From assembly GCA_963788085.1 (NCBI GenBank), contig CAWBFS010000072.1, positions 1-64,000 on the forward strand: DNA of 64,000 nt. The letters run 5' to 3'. Of the stretch, positions 19,348-26,947 are shown one piece after another. The position numbers and the translations under genes are program-made. Numbering within the stretch: the stretch's first letter is position 1; every line of letters starts with the position of its first letter. The stretch is from AP-15 sp963788085. GTDB lineage: Bacteria; Pseudomonadota; Alphaproteobacteria; ATCC43930; CGMCC-115725. Below the pieces are notes generated by a model, which saw only the letters and a list, made by a program, of their open reading frames with translations, made no database searches and was not told the origin of the DNA.

Positions 19348-20562
19348 CTACGCGAATGCTCGCTTTACTCGTGGTGCAGCGTGATACACCTCGAGGAAGG
19401 CTCGCACGATCCCGTCGCACTCGTCCTCGGTCATATCATTGTAGACCGGCAAGGCGAGCACACTGTCGGCACTTGCCTCGCTGCGCGGCAGCGACACGTC
19501 GTGGCTCGCGGCGTAGGCACGCATTTGGTGACATGGCGGGCTGTAATACTTTCGGACGAAAAGGTTTTCCTTGGCGAGCGCCGCCGCCACTTCATCTCGG
19601 TCGAGCCCGAACTCGCATTCGTCGATGAACACCGGGAGGTAGAGCCAGATCGGGTCCTGGTCGTGCGGCGCCGATGCAACCGCCAGACCCGGTAGTTTGG
19701 ACAGGCCCTCACGCATCCGCGCGACTGCGAGCCGGCGCGTCGACGCTGCCTGCTCGAAGCTCTTCAATTGCTCGATGCCGATAAGCGCGCACACTTCGGT
19801 CAGTTTCGCATTTATCCCGGCCTCTTCGCAGTCGCCGTCGGGCAATTGGCCAAAATTGCGGATCGCCTTGGCCCGCGCGAATATTTCGGCGTCGTGCGTG
19901 CAGAGGCAGCCGCCTTCCATGGTCGTGAAGGCCTTGGTGGCGTGAAAGCTGAACATCTGCGCGTCGCCGAAGCCGCCGACCAGACTTCCTCCCACCCTGC
20001 TGCCGAATGACGGGGCGCTGTCGAATATCACCTTGAGCCCGTTGCGCCGCCCGATCTCGGTGAGCCTAGTGTAATCGCACGCGATCCCGTAGGCATCGAC
20101 GCCGAGAATGGCCACGGTCTTTGGCGTAATCTTGCGCTCGACGTCGTCGGGGTCGAGGCACAAAGACCCATTCGCGGCGATATCCGCAAAGACCGGCTCC
20201 GCGCCACACCACCGCACGGCGTGGGGTGTTGCGGCAAACGTGAAGGAGGGTACGATGACCTCGCCGCGTTCGATGCCTGCTGCGCGCAGCATCGTCATCA
20301 GCGCCATCTGACCATTGCAGAAGACCAAGGTCGGCACATCGAGATACTCAGATAATTGTCTCTCGAACTCCAAAACCCAATGTCCGCCGTTGGTCACTTG
20401 CCCCGATGCCAATGCTGCCTGGAACGGCGCGAGAAATTTGTTAACATCCGGAAACACTGGCCGTACGATCTGCAACGGGCGCTCAAAAATCGGCGGCCCA
20501 CCGACGGCGGCAATCGCATTGCGCATAATATTAATTCGAGATTGACTGGGTTTAGGGTACAT
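19348..20562 (-). CDS. DegT/DnrJ/EryC1/StrS sugar aminotransferase
   Basis: PLP-dependent aminotransferase of 404 residues that aminates a keto-sugar nucleotide. Recognisable parts are VPSFTFAATPHAVRWCGAEP, DAYGIACDYTRL, and the PLP-lysine site MFSFHATKAFTTMEGGCL. The C-terminal PLPVYNDMTEDECD helix is family-typical. ATG codons at 20562 and 20526 are both possible; no ribosome site decides. It is the first gene of the minus-strand sugar operon with the epimerase. It diverges from the NeuD-like acetyltransferase, which could acetylate the amino group it installs. Confidence 0.9.
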   Translation of the reverse strand: MYPKPSQSRINIMRNAIAAVGGPPIFERPLQIVRPVFPDVNKFLAPFQAALASGQVTNGGHWVLEFERQLSEYLDVPTLVFCNGQMALMTMLRAAGIERGEVIVPSFTFAATPHAVRWCGAEPVFADIAANGSLCLDPDDVERKITPKTVAILGVDAYGIACDYTRLTEIGRRNGLKVIFDSAPSFGSRVGGSLVGGFGDAQMFSFHATKAFTTMEGGCLCTHDAEIFARAKAIRNFGQLPDGDCEEAGINAKLTEVCALIGIEQLKSFEQAASTRRLAVARMREGLSKLPGLAVASAPHDQDPIWLYLPVFIDECEFGLDRDEVAAALAKENLFVRKYYSPPCHQMRAYAASHDVSLPRSEASADSVLALPVYNDMTEDECDGIVRAFLEVYHAAPRVKRAFA

Positions 20563-20581
20563 TTCAGGGTATCACGTCAGT

Positions 20582-20595
20582 GTTGATGTGTCAAC
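20582..20595. promoter_or_regulatory. short inverted repeat in divergent promoter region
   Basis: GTTGA-TGTG-TCAAC lies in the 55-base gap between the divergent aminotransferase and acetyltransferase genes. A short symmetric site here could be an operator controlling both. The arms are only five bases, so chance is quite possible and no regulator is known. Confidence 0.25.
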
Positions 20596-20617
20596 GCCGT
20601 GCCCACGGTTTTAAATC

Positions 20618-21371
20618 ATGTCGTCTTTACGCCGACTACCGATAGTAATCTTTGGTTGCGGGGGCCACGGCCGCGTGGTCGCCGACACCCTCAAAGTCGC
20701 GGGCGCTCCCCTGGGGGGATTTCTGGACGACCGGCCGTCTGCTTCGTCTTATCAGCGAAATTCCGCTTCTAGGCGGCCGTGGCTGCCTCGAGGAGCCCGA
20801 ATTTCTGAAGAACTATGAGATTCTGATTGCGATCGGCGAAGCGAGGCTGCGTCGGCAACTCGCTCTGCTGGTCCTCGACCGCGGCGGCCGACTCGCCCGG
20901 GCGATTCATCCGAGTGCAGTCGTCGCTTCGGACGTATTCATTGGAGAGGGCACTGTGATAATGGCCGGCGTCGTAATCAATACCGGCAGCCGGATTGGCC
21001 GTTTTGTTATTGTCAACACCGGCGCAACCGTCGACCACGACAACATGATCGAGGATGGCGTGCACATCTCTCCGGGTTGCCACCTGGCGGGCAATGTGAT
21101 CTGCCGCGCAGACGCATTCATCGGCACGGGAGCGAGCATCATTCCACGCATCGAGATCGGCGCGCGCGCCGTAATCGGGGCCGGTGCAGCGGTAATTTCG
21201 GACGTACCCCCCGACGTGCTGGCGGCCGGGTGTCCGGCGGTCGTCAAGCGGCGTTTGGCGAGAGAATTGATTCAGTACGGGGCGCTGACAATCACTTCGG
21301 CGGTCCCGCAGTCTTTGATTCCAAGTGCTTCGGCTGCTTTGGCCGAGAGATCGATGATGCGTCCCGCGTGA
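20618..21371 (+). CDS. NeuD-like sugar O/N-acyltransferase (one frameshift)
   Basis: Left-handed beta-helix acyltransferase of the NeuD/PglD family. The N-terminus (LPIVIFGCGGHGRVVADTLK) is the Rossmann-like nucleotide-sugar binding part. Reading shifts near 20740-20748, after GFLDDRP, into the frame beginning LISEIPLLGG. Hexapeptide repeats then follow (IHPSAVVASDVFIGEGTVIM, VIGAGAAVISDVP), with the catalytic-type histidine in ATVDHDNMIEDGVHISPG, and ending VLAAGCPAVVKRRL. It probably acetylates an amino-sugar made by the adjacent DegT enzyme. The last 33 codons overlap, in antisense, the end of rlpA. Confidence 0.85.
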
Positions 21372-21781
21372 TAAGGACCGCGATCGTTCACGACGACATC
21401 AACCGAGCGGCCGTTTTGCACATTCGTCACCCGGGCCGTGGTCTCGAAGGGGAGCCACAAATGCGCCGCCGTCATTGCGCGGTCGTCAAATCGCGTTCCG
21501 CTGCTGGCGGTGCGGCGTCCGCGCCAGGCTCTGCCGTGCCAGGACGCGATACCACGCTGCTTGACAACGATATCGGCGGTCTCGGTTTCCCTTTTCGCGA
21601 CGTCGCCCGCAGCCGTTTTGATTAGCACCGAGTTAGTGCCTTGCTCCACCGTGACTTGCGCCTTTGCGTGAGTCATCGCACCGCACAATATCAGCGCACC
21701 GGACGCGATATTCCTCGCACCGGACGCGATATTCCTCGCACCGGACGCGATATTCCTCGCCGGAAGCGATATTCCTCGCAC
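21272..21781 (-). CDS. rlpA: RlpA-like septal ring lytic transglycosylase
   Basis: Double-psi beta-barrel protein that cleaves glycan strands lacking stem peptides. The barrel spans the C-terminal 95 residues: GIASWHGRAWRGRRTASSG, VRVTNVQNG-type central strand, VVVNDRGPYHAGRIIDLS with the conserved Asp, and a closing AAEALGI. The N-terminus is a signal peptide built from repeats of RNIASGA, encoded by 21-base tandem repeats, ending CGAMTHAKA. The open frame begins at a GTG (21781). If the 19-base fourth repeat unit were 21 bases, the frame would join an ATG at 21806 giving MSLRRITAGARN, a better signal start. That makes a 2-base deletion in the repeat likely. There is no SPOR domain. Confidence 0.85.
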   Translation of the reverse strand: MRGISLPARNIASGARNIASGARNIASGALILCGAMTHAKAQVTVEQGTNSVLIKTAAGDVAKRETETADIVVKQRGIASWHGRAWRGRRTASSGTRFDDRAMTAAHLWLPFETTARVTNVQNGRSVDVVVNDRGPYHAGRIIDLSAKAAEALGIKDCGTAEVIVSAPY

Positions 21782-21795
21782 CGGCCGTAATTCTC
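21693..21795. repeat. 21-bp tandem repeat inside the rlpA signal peptide
   Basis: Units at 21693-21713, 21714-21734 and 21735-21755 are nearly identical 21-mers containing GCACCGGACGCGATATTC. A fourth unit at 21756-21774 is 19 bases long, and a degenerate fifth follows to 21795. On the minus strand each unit encodes RNIASGA, so the array lengthens the hydrophobic part of the signal peptide in steps of seven residues. The short unit breaks the frame to the upstream ATG. Confidence 0.9.
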
Positions 21796-22077
21796 CGCAG
21801 GCTCATTGCTTGGCACAGCTCCCCCCAGATGTGTGTGTTACAGATCAGTTACAGAGAGAGTAACAGCCTGGCAACGGGAAAAGTTGTCGCAGCAGAGAGG
21901 TTGAGTATATCGCCTAGACAGGCTAACCAATCTTATTGGATTACCAAATATCCGATATTTGAACAGCGAGCATACTGTAAGCTACATTGAGGTTCTGGAT
22001 GAAGGATCAGGGCGAGATGTAATCAACCGTGGCGCGCAGCGCCGCCATTGCTGCGATTGCAACGCTACGGTTCCTGG
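21796..22077. other. intergenic, AT-richer, no gene seen
   Basis: About 280 bases of lower GC between rlpA and a small membrane protein. It should contain the rlpA promoter reading left. No coding, RNA or terminator structure could be supported. Confidence 0.35.
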
Positions 22078-22365
22078 TCAGCCGGCCACGTAACGCCGCT
22101 CGCCGGTAGAGGGTTGATAAAATACGGTGACCGTTTCGCCGCTCTCCGGGTCGATAAAGCGCTCGTCGGTCGAGACCCAGTCTGATCCGGGGCGGCGGGT
22201 TGTCACCAGCTTATACCGCCAGCGCTCGACCACGAGCCCGAACAGCAGAACAAGGCCCGGTATAGCCATCCGCAGCACGACGCCGAGATTGCATCCGGCC
22301 ATCGCCAAATACCCCGCTGCGGCCAACAGGATGCCGCATACGAGGAATAGAGCGCCGCGCAGCAT
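22078..22365 (-). CDS. small membrane protein of unknown function
   Basis: The ATG at 22365 gives 95 residues. Two membrane helices occupy residues 5-25 (ALFLVCGILLAAAGYLAMA) and 29-47 (VVLRMAIPGLVLLFGLVVE). A cytoplasmic or periplasmic tail follows with a repeat-like pattern of aromatic and charged residues, ending VTVFYQPSTGERRYVAG. I do not recognise a named family. It lies 8 bases downstream of the YbjQ-family gene and is probably co-transcribed with it, so the two may act together. The longer upstream frame overlaps the YbjQ gene and was rejected. Confidence 0.7.
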   Translation of the reverse strand: MLRGALFLVCGILLAAAGYLAMAGCNLGVVLRMAIPGLVLLFGLVVERWRYKLVTTRRPGSDWVSTDERFIDPESGETVTVFYQPSTGERRYVAG

Positions 22366-22373
22366 CGACCGGC

Positions 22374-22700
22374 TCACGCAGCCTCGCGCTCGATCACGGC
22401 CGCCGTGCCGTAGGCGACGATTTCGCTCATCGTCTGACCAATTTCGGCGGAATCGAAGCGCATCATCAGCACCGCGTTGGCGCCCATCGCGGTGGCGTTT
22501 CGCACGAGCCGGTCGACCGCATGGCGACGCGCCTCTTCGAGCAGCTGTGTGTATTCGTCGATCTCGCCGCCGACGATCGAGCGCAGCCCGGCCATGATGT
22601 TGCCGCCGAGCCCGCGGCTGCGCACCACGACCCCAAAGCATTGACCCTTGATGTCGGTCACCCGGTGGCCGGCGACATTTTCCGTCGTCACTACGAGCAT
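22374..22700 (-). CDS. YbjQ/UPF0145 family protein
   Basis: A 108-residue protein starting MLVVTTENVAGHRVTDIKGQ at 22700. Family-typical sequence includes GVVVRSRGLGGNIMAGLRSI, the helix QLLEEARRHAVDRLVRNA, and ATAMGANAVLMMRFDSAEIG, ending AYGTAAVIE. These proteins form homo-oligomers; the family has been annotated as putative heavy-metal binding, but function is not established. Here it precedes a small two-helix membrane protein. The frame is intact and the length is normal. Confidence 0.9.
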   Translation of the reverse strand: MLVVTTENVAGHRVTDIKGQCFGVVVRSRGLGGNIMAGLRSIVGGEIDEYTQLLEEARRHAVDRLVRNATAMGANAVLMMRFDSAEIGQTMSEIVAYGTAAVIEREAA

Positions 22701-22907
22701 TATGCACTCTCCAAATCCGCCAATCCCGCGGAGCTTAGTCGAAATTCGCAGCCGCTCACCCGGATGCTGCAGCAATGCAACTGATAAGTATAACTTATAA
22801 TCCTTACTGCTTACTAAATTGCAACCCTGCAATGAGCAAACGGTTGGTTGCGGCGGCCGGTAACGTGGCGCTAGGCTAGAGTTCGGCGAAAAGGGAGAGG
22901 GAAGGCG

Positions 22908-23693
22908 ATGGCGGCGGGCAAGGATTGGAGCGAGTCGGTCGTCGAGGTAGCCGAGACAAAGCTGCATTTGGCCCGCGCCGGCAGCGGGCGCCCGGTCCTG
23001 GTGCTGCACCATGATATCGGCAGTCCCGACCGGCTCCCGTTTTACGACGAGCTGGCCAGCCATTTCGACGTGCTGGTCCCGCACCATCCGGGTTATGGCA
23101 AGTCCGAGCGGCCGCAATGGCTGCGCAACGTGCGCGACGTTGCGGTCATCTATCAGTGGCTGCTGTCCGATCTCGGCGTTGAGCGAGCCTCGCTAATCGG
23201 GCTTGGTTTCGGCGGGTGGATCGCAGCCGAGATGGCGACGATGGCGCCGCGCGAATTCCATCGGTTGGTCCTGGTCGGAGCGATGGGCCTGAAGCCGCCG
23301 GACGGCGACATCTTCGACCAGGCGATCGTCAGCTATCTCGACTACGCGCGCGCCGGGTTTCACGACCAGGAGGCCTTCGCGCGGGTTTACGGCGATGTGT
23401 CCACCGACCAGCTGGTCGAATGGGATTTGTGCCGCGAGATGAGCTTCCGCATCGCGTGGAAGCCGTACATGTACAATCAGAGCTTGCCTCATTTGCTCGC
23501 CGGTGTACGCGCTCCGGCGCTCGTCGTTTGGGGCGACGACGACAAGATCGTGCCGCGCAGCGCGGGCGAGCGTTACGCGGCCTTGCTCCCCAAGGCTCGG
23601 TTCGAGGTCATGCGCGCGTCCGGTCATTGCGTCGAGATGGAGCAGCCGGATCAGCTCGCGCGCCTTGTCCGGACATTCGTAGAGGAAAACTAA
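22908..23693 (+). CDS. alpha/beta hydrolase fold protein lacking the nucleophile Ser
   Basis: A 261-residue alpha/beta hydrolase fold. The oxyanion strand is VLVLHHDIGSPDRLPF, the acid is in VVWGDDDKIVP and the histidine in ASGHCVEMEQPDQL. The nucleophile elbow reads LIGLGFGGW, so residue 100 is Gly where Ser, Cys or Asp is required. The codon is GGT, one base from AGT. The rest of the fold is intact, with no frameshift. The protein may therefore be a non-hydrolytic member or cofactor-free lyase/oxygenase-like relative, or the base may be an error. It starts a plus-strand cluster with a flavin monooxygenase and a transporter. Confidence 0.88.
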   Translation: MAAGKDWSESVVEVAETKLHLARAGSGRPVLVLHHDIGSPDRLPFYDELASHFDVLVPHHPGYGKSERPQWLRNVRDVAVIYQWLLSDLGVERASLIGLGFGGWIAAEMATMAPREFHRLVLVGAMGLKPPDGDIFDQAIVSYLDYARAGFHDQEAFARVYGDVSTDQLVEWDLCREMSFRIAWKPYMYNQSLPHLLAGVRAPALVVWGDDDKIVPRSAGERYAALLPKARFEVMRASGHCVEMEQPDQLARLVRTFVEEN

Positions 23694-23733
23694 AGAAGCC
23701 GCCGGGGCGGCGCTCTCGGCCAAGGAGGAAGCT

Positions 23734-24975
23734 ATGTTCGTCATGTACTTCACAGAGCAGCCGATGTCGACCTACCCGGCCGATATCGGACTTGAAGTCG
23801 GCCATACCGCGCTGATGTTCTCGAACAAGTATTTCGATCCGGTCGCCGGCAGCCGGCTCTATAACGAATATCTTGAGCATTACATCTATGCCGAGGAGCA
23901 GGGCGTCGAGGGCTTCATGCTCAACGAGCACCACAACGCACCGTTCTGCATGCAGGCGAAATGCAACATCTTTGCCTCGATCCTCGCAGCGGTGACCAAA
24001 AAGGCGAAGATCGTCTTGCTCGGCAATCCGCTGCCCTTGACCGAGAACCCGGTCAGGCTCGCCGAGGAATTGTCGATGATCGACATGATCTCGAAGGGCC
24101 GCCTGGTCCCCGGCATCGTGCGCGGCGGTGGCCAGGAGTCGCTCGCCGCCGGCGTCAACCCGGCCTACAACCGCGAACGCTTCCAGGAGGCGCATGATCT
24201 GATCGTCGCCGCGTGGACGCGCCAGGGGCCATTCCGCTGGGAGGGCACGCATTACCAGCACCGCGTCGTCAACCCGTGGGCGGTGCCGTTGCAGAAGCCC
24301 TATCCGCGCATTTGGGTCCCCGGTGTCCTGAGCCAGGAGACGATCATCTGGGCGGCGCAGCAGCGCTACCCCTACATCGCGCTCAACACCTCGATCGAGG
24401 CGACCAAGAAGATCTGGGAGCTGTACGACAAGGTCGCGCTCGAGACCGGCTACGAGGCGGGCCCGGAGAACCGCGGCTACCTGCAGCAGGTGCACGTCTC
24501 CGACAGCGAGGAAAAGGCCGAGAAGAACGCCCGCCAGTTCTTGTGGATGCAGGGCGAGTTTACTGGCCTAGCACACCCGGTATGGTCGAACCCGTCGGGC
24601 TATTTCTCGCCGGCGCTGCGCCGCAACTTCGTCGAGTTCGCGGTCGGGCGCGCCGAGAACCCGCGCGGGCGCCCGACTTTTGAGCAGCAGGTTGCCGACG
24701 GGCGCGTCTTCTTCGGCACGCCAAAGACGGTGATCCCCAAATTGCGTCGCGTGCTCGAAGAGACCCGGCCGAGCATCTACGGCATCTGGGGCAATGACGG
24801 CACGGTCAGCAACGAAGATGCGCGGACCTGCATCCGCCTCCTCGGCCAGGAGGTCATGCCGGCGATGCGCGAGATCGGCAAGGAGCTGGGCCTCAAAGAC
24901 CCGTTCGAAACCAACGCCCCGGTGCATCTGCGCTACTCGACCGACCTCAAACAAATGCCGCAAGCCGCAGAGTAG
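23734..24975 (+). CDS. LLM-class flavin-dependent monooxygenase
   Basis: Bacterial-luciferase-like TIM-barrel oxidoreductase of 413 residues that uses FMNH2 from a separate reductase. Conserved stretches are GFMLNEHHNAPFCMQAKC, IVLLGNPLPLTENPVRLAEE, LSMIDMISKGRLVPGIVRGGG, and PRIWVPGVLSQETIIWAA. The start at 23734 (MFVMYFTEQP) follows an AGGAGG-like site. It lies 40 bases after the alpha/beta hydrolase and 66 before an MFS transporter. This makes a compact uptake-and-oxidation unit, probably for a small organic compound. No reductase partner is present in the window. The substrate is unknown. Confidence 0.92.
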   Translation: MFVMYFTEQPMSTYPADIGLEVGHTALMFSNKYFDPVAGSRLYNEYLEHYIYAEEQGVEGFMLNEHHNAPFCMQAKCNIFASILAAVTKKAKIVLLGNPLPLTENPVRLAEELSMIDMISKGRLVPGIVRGGGQESLAAGVNPAYNRERFQEAHDLIVAAWTRQGPFRWEGTHYQHRVVNPWAVPLQKPYPRIWVPGVLSQETIIWAAQQRYPYIALNTSIEATKKIWELYDKVALETGYEAGPENRGYLQQVHVSDSEEKAEKNARQFLWMQGEFTGLAHPVWSNPSGYFSPALRRNFVEFAVGRAENPRGRPTFEQQVADGRVFFGTPKTVIPKLRRVLEETRPSIYGIWGNDGTVSNEDARTCIRLLGQEVMPAMREIGKELGLKDPFETNAPVHLRYSTDLKQMPQAAE

Positions 24976-25041
24976 GGCAGGGGGCTCGCGGTTGAGCACT
25001 CGCGAACCGTAAAAAAGGCTGGTCAGGGGGACTAATCGACG

Positions 25042-26319
25042 ATGAGGAGAGCAGTCGAAGCCGCGATCGGCCCAATGCCCTGGTGGAAGGAGCCGACGAA
25101 AGACCAGTGGTACGCCTGGGTCGCCTCCTGGCTCGGCTGGACGCTCGATGCGTTCGACTTCACGATGTTCCTTTTGATCATGGTGCCGATCTCGCAGGAA
25201 TTCGGCGTGCCCTTGACCGAAGTCGCGTTTTTGCTGAGCGTCACCTTGTGGCTGCGGCTGGTCGGCGCGGTCGGCTCGGGATGGCTCGCCGACCGGATCG
25301 GCCGCAAAACGCCGCTGATGATCTCGATCCTGTGGTATTCGATTTGCAACTTCATCGCCGGCTTCTCGCCGGCGTTTTGGTTTCTGTTTCTGTTCCGCGC
25401 GCTGTTGGGCATCGGCATGGGCGCCGAGTGGCCGGCCGGCGCGGCTCTCGCGATGGAGTCCTGGCCCGCGCGGTCGCGGGGGTTCATGAGCGGGATGCTG
25501 CAGGGTTCGTGGAGCCTCGGGTTCCTTCTGGCCAGCCTGATCTACGGGCTGGCTTACAACGCGATCGGCTGGCGCGGCTTGCTGATGATCGGCGTCCTTC
25601 CTGCTCTCTCTGTCGTCTACGTCCGGTTCTTCGTCAAAGAACCGCCGGTCTGGGAGGAGAACCGGCGGCGCCAGCGCGCCGAAAAGCGCGAGGTGCACGT
25701 GCCGTTGTTCAACATCTTCAAGCCGGGCCTGCTCGGGAACACCTTGACCGCCTGCTGGTGGATGGCGAGCAGTTTCCTCGTCTACTACTCGATCAATGCT
25801 TTGTTCGCGACTCACCTGCAGAAGGATCTGAACCTCAGCCCGGCTCTCGTCGCGACACCGATCTTGTTTGCGAACCTCGCGGCGTTTCTCGCGCAAGGCT
25901 TCTGGGGCTGGTTCGCCGACCGCTTCGGCCGCCGCTGGTCGATGATCATCCCCGCCGCAATCGCGATCCTGGTCGCGCCCCTCTACCTGCTGACCACAGA
26001 TTTCACCTGGATCGCCGCCGGCTTCGTCTTGCAAGGCTTGTTCGGCCAGGCGATCTATGGCCAGAACCCCGCCTATCTGGCGGAGCGCTTCCCGACCGAG
26101 GTGCGCGCGACGGCGAGCGCCTTCTGCTATCACCAAGGCGCGATCTTCGGCGGTTTTGTGCCGCTCGTTCTGACCTGGTTCGCCAGCCATTACGGTCTCG
26201 GCTTTGCGATCCCGATGCTGGTCGGCACCTGCGTCGGGGCGGCGAGTTTTGTGATTGCGCTGCTGCTCGGACCGGAGACGAGAGGGAAGATCCTCGTCCC
26301 GGATCTCGTGGTGGCCTGA
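25042..26319 (+). CDS. MFS transporter, aromatic acid/sugar-acid symporter type
   Basis: A 425-residue major facilitator protein with 12 predicted helices. The loop 2-3 signature is GSGWLADRIGRKTPLM, and a matching loop 8-9 copy reads WGWFADRFGRRWSM. The long central loop has KEPPVWEENRRRQRAEKRE. The acidic residues in TLDAFDFTMFLLIM in helix 1 are typical of the proton-coupled aromatic-acid and sialate-type subfamilies. It probably imports the substrate of the adjacent flavin monooxygenase. No defect is seen. The large open frame antisense to it is a compositional shadow. Confidence 0.9.
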   Translation: MRRAVEAAIGPMPWWKEPTKDQWYAWVASWLGWTLDAFDFTMFLLIMVPISQEFGVPLTEVAFLLSVTLWLRLVGAVGSGWLADRIGRKTPLMISILWYSICNFIAGFSPAFWFLFLFRALLGIGMGAEWPAGAALAMESWPARSRGFMSGMLQGSWSLGFLLASLIYGLAYNAIGWRGLLMIGVLPALSVVYVRFFVKEPPVWEENRRRQRAEKREVHVPLFNIFKPGLLGNTLTACWWMASSFLVYYSINALFATHLQKDLNLSPALVATPILFANLAAFLAQGFWGWFADRFGRRWSMIIPAAIAILVAPLYLLTTDFTWIAAGFVLQGLFGQAIYGQNPAYLAERFPTEVRATASAFCYHQGAIFGGFVPLVLTWFASHYGLGFAIPMLVGTCVGAASFVIALLLGPETRGKILVPDLVVA

Positions 26320-26329
26320 GACGACGAAC

Positions 26330-26754
26330 ATGCGCCGCGCGGGCAGTCTGCTGTGCGCCCTCCTCTCACTCGAGGTGGGCATGCCGGTCAATGCGCAGTC
26401 GCCACCACCGCCTGCGAATTCGACGGCGCCTTCGACGGGACATACGTTGGTGTTTCCGCGGAGAACAACAGTAGCGGCAACACCCTCGCCGGTGGACGTG
26501 CCCGCACTCAGGGTTATGCCGGAGCAAGAGCATGCACAACCTTTCGCGCTCCGGCGAAACTGACAATTACCGATGGGCACGCCAAGGTCAGGTGGGGCGA
26601 TCGAATACTAGAGGGAAATGCGACACCTGACGGATCCCTGACCATGATCACCGGGTATGGCCAAAGATTCGATGGCCGGATCGAGGGCCAACAGATCCAG
26701 GGTCAGCTGGTAGGCTATTGCGCCTACAGCCTGACCTGGCGAAAGCAGGGCTGA
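26330..26754 (+). CDS. small secreted protein (frameshift after signal peptide)
   Basis: The ATG at 26330 begins a clear signal peptide, MRRAGSLLCALLSLEVGM, ending PVNA-Q. The mature protein continues in a different frame, reading ACEFDGAFDGTYVGVSAENN, RACTTFRAPAKLTITDGHAK and ending GYCAYSLTWRKQG. Reading therefore shifts near 26390-26415. Three Cys in the mature part could form a disulfide. The pattern of short beta strands (KVRWGDRILEG, GRIEGQQIQGQLVG) suggests a small beta domain of about 95 residues. I do not recognise a named family. It follows the MFS gene by 10 bases. Confidence 0.6.
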
Positions 26755-26947
26755 TTACGACTACAGCGTAGCTTGCCAATAGCCGGTCGCAAGCGCCGGC
26801 GGGGCACCTGCGATCCCCTTCGAGCCGGCTTCATCCCCTACGCCGGCTGTGCCGCGGAGCTGTTGCAATTCGATAGCGGGTGATATTGATGTAGCGTTCG
26901 ATAAGCAGTCACAGCGGGTCTGATGACCCTGTGAGGGGAGGATCGTC

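Noticed and set aside
20588..20610. Sigma-54 promoter on the minus strand upstream of the aminotransferase
   Set aside because: GGGCACGGCGTTGA has GA where GC is required at -12.
21693..21795. Tandem repeat as a CRISPR array
   Set aside because: Units are back to back with no spacers, and they code for RNIASGA within rlpA.
24568..26580. 670-residue open frame antisense to the MFS transporter
   Set aside because: High GC leaves the reverse frame open. Its composition (Arg, Gln, Asp, His rich) and lack of motifs mark it as a shadow of the real transporter.
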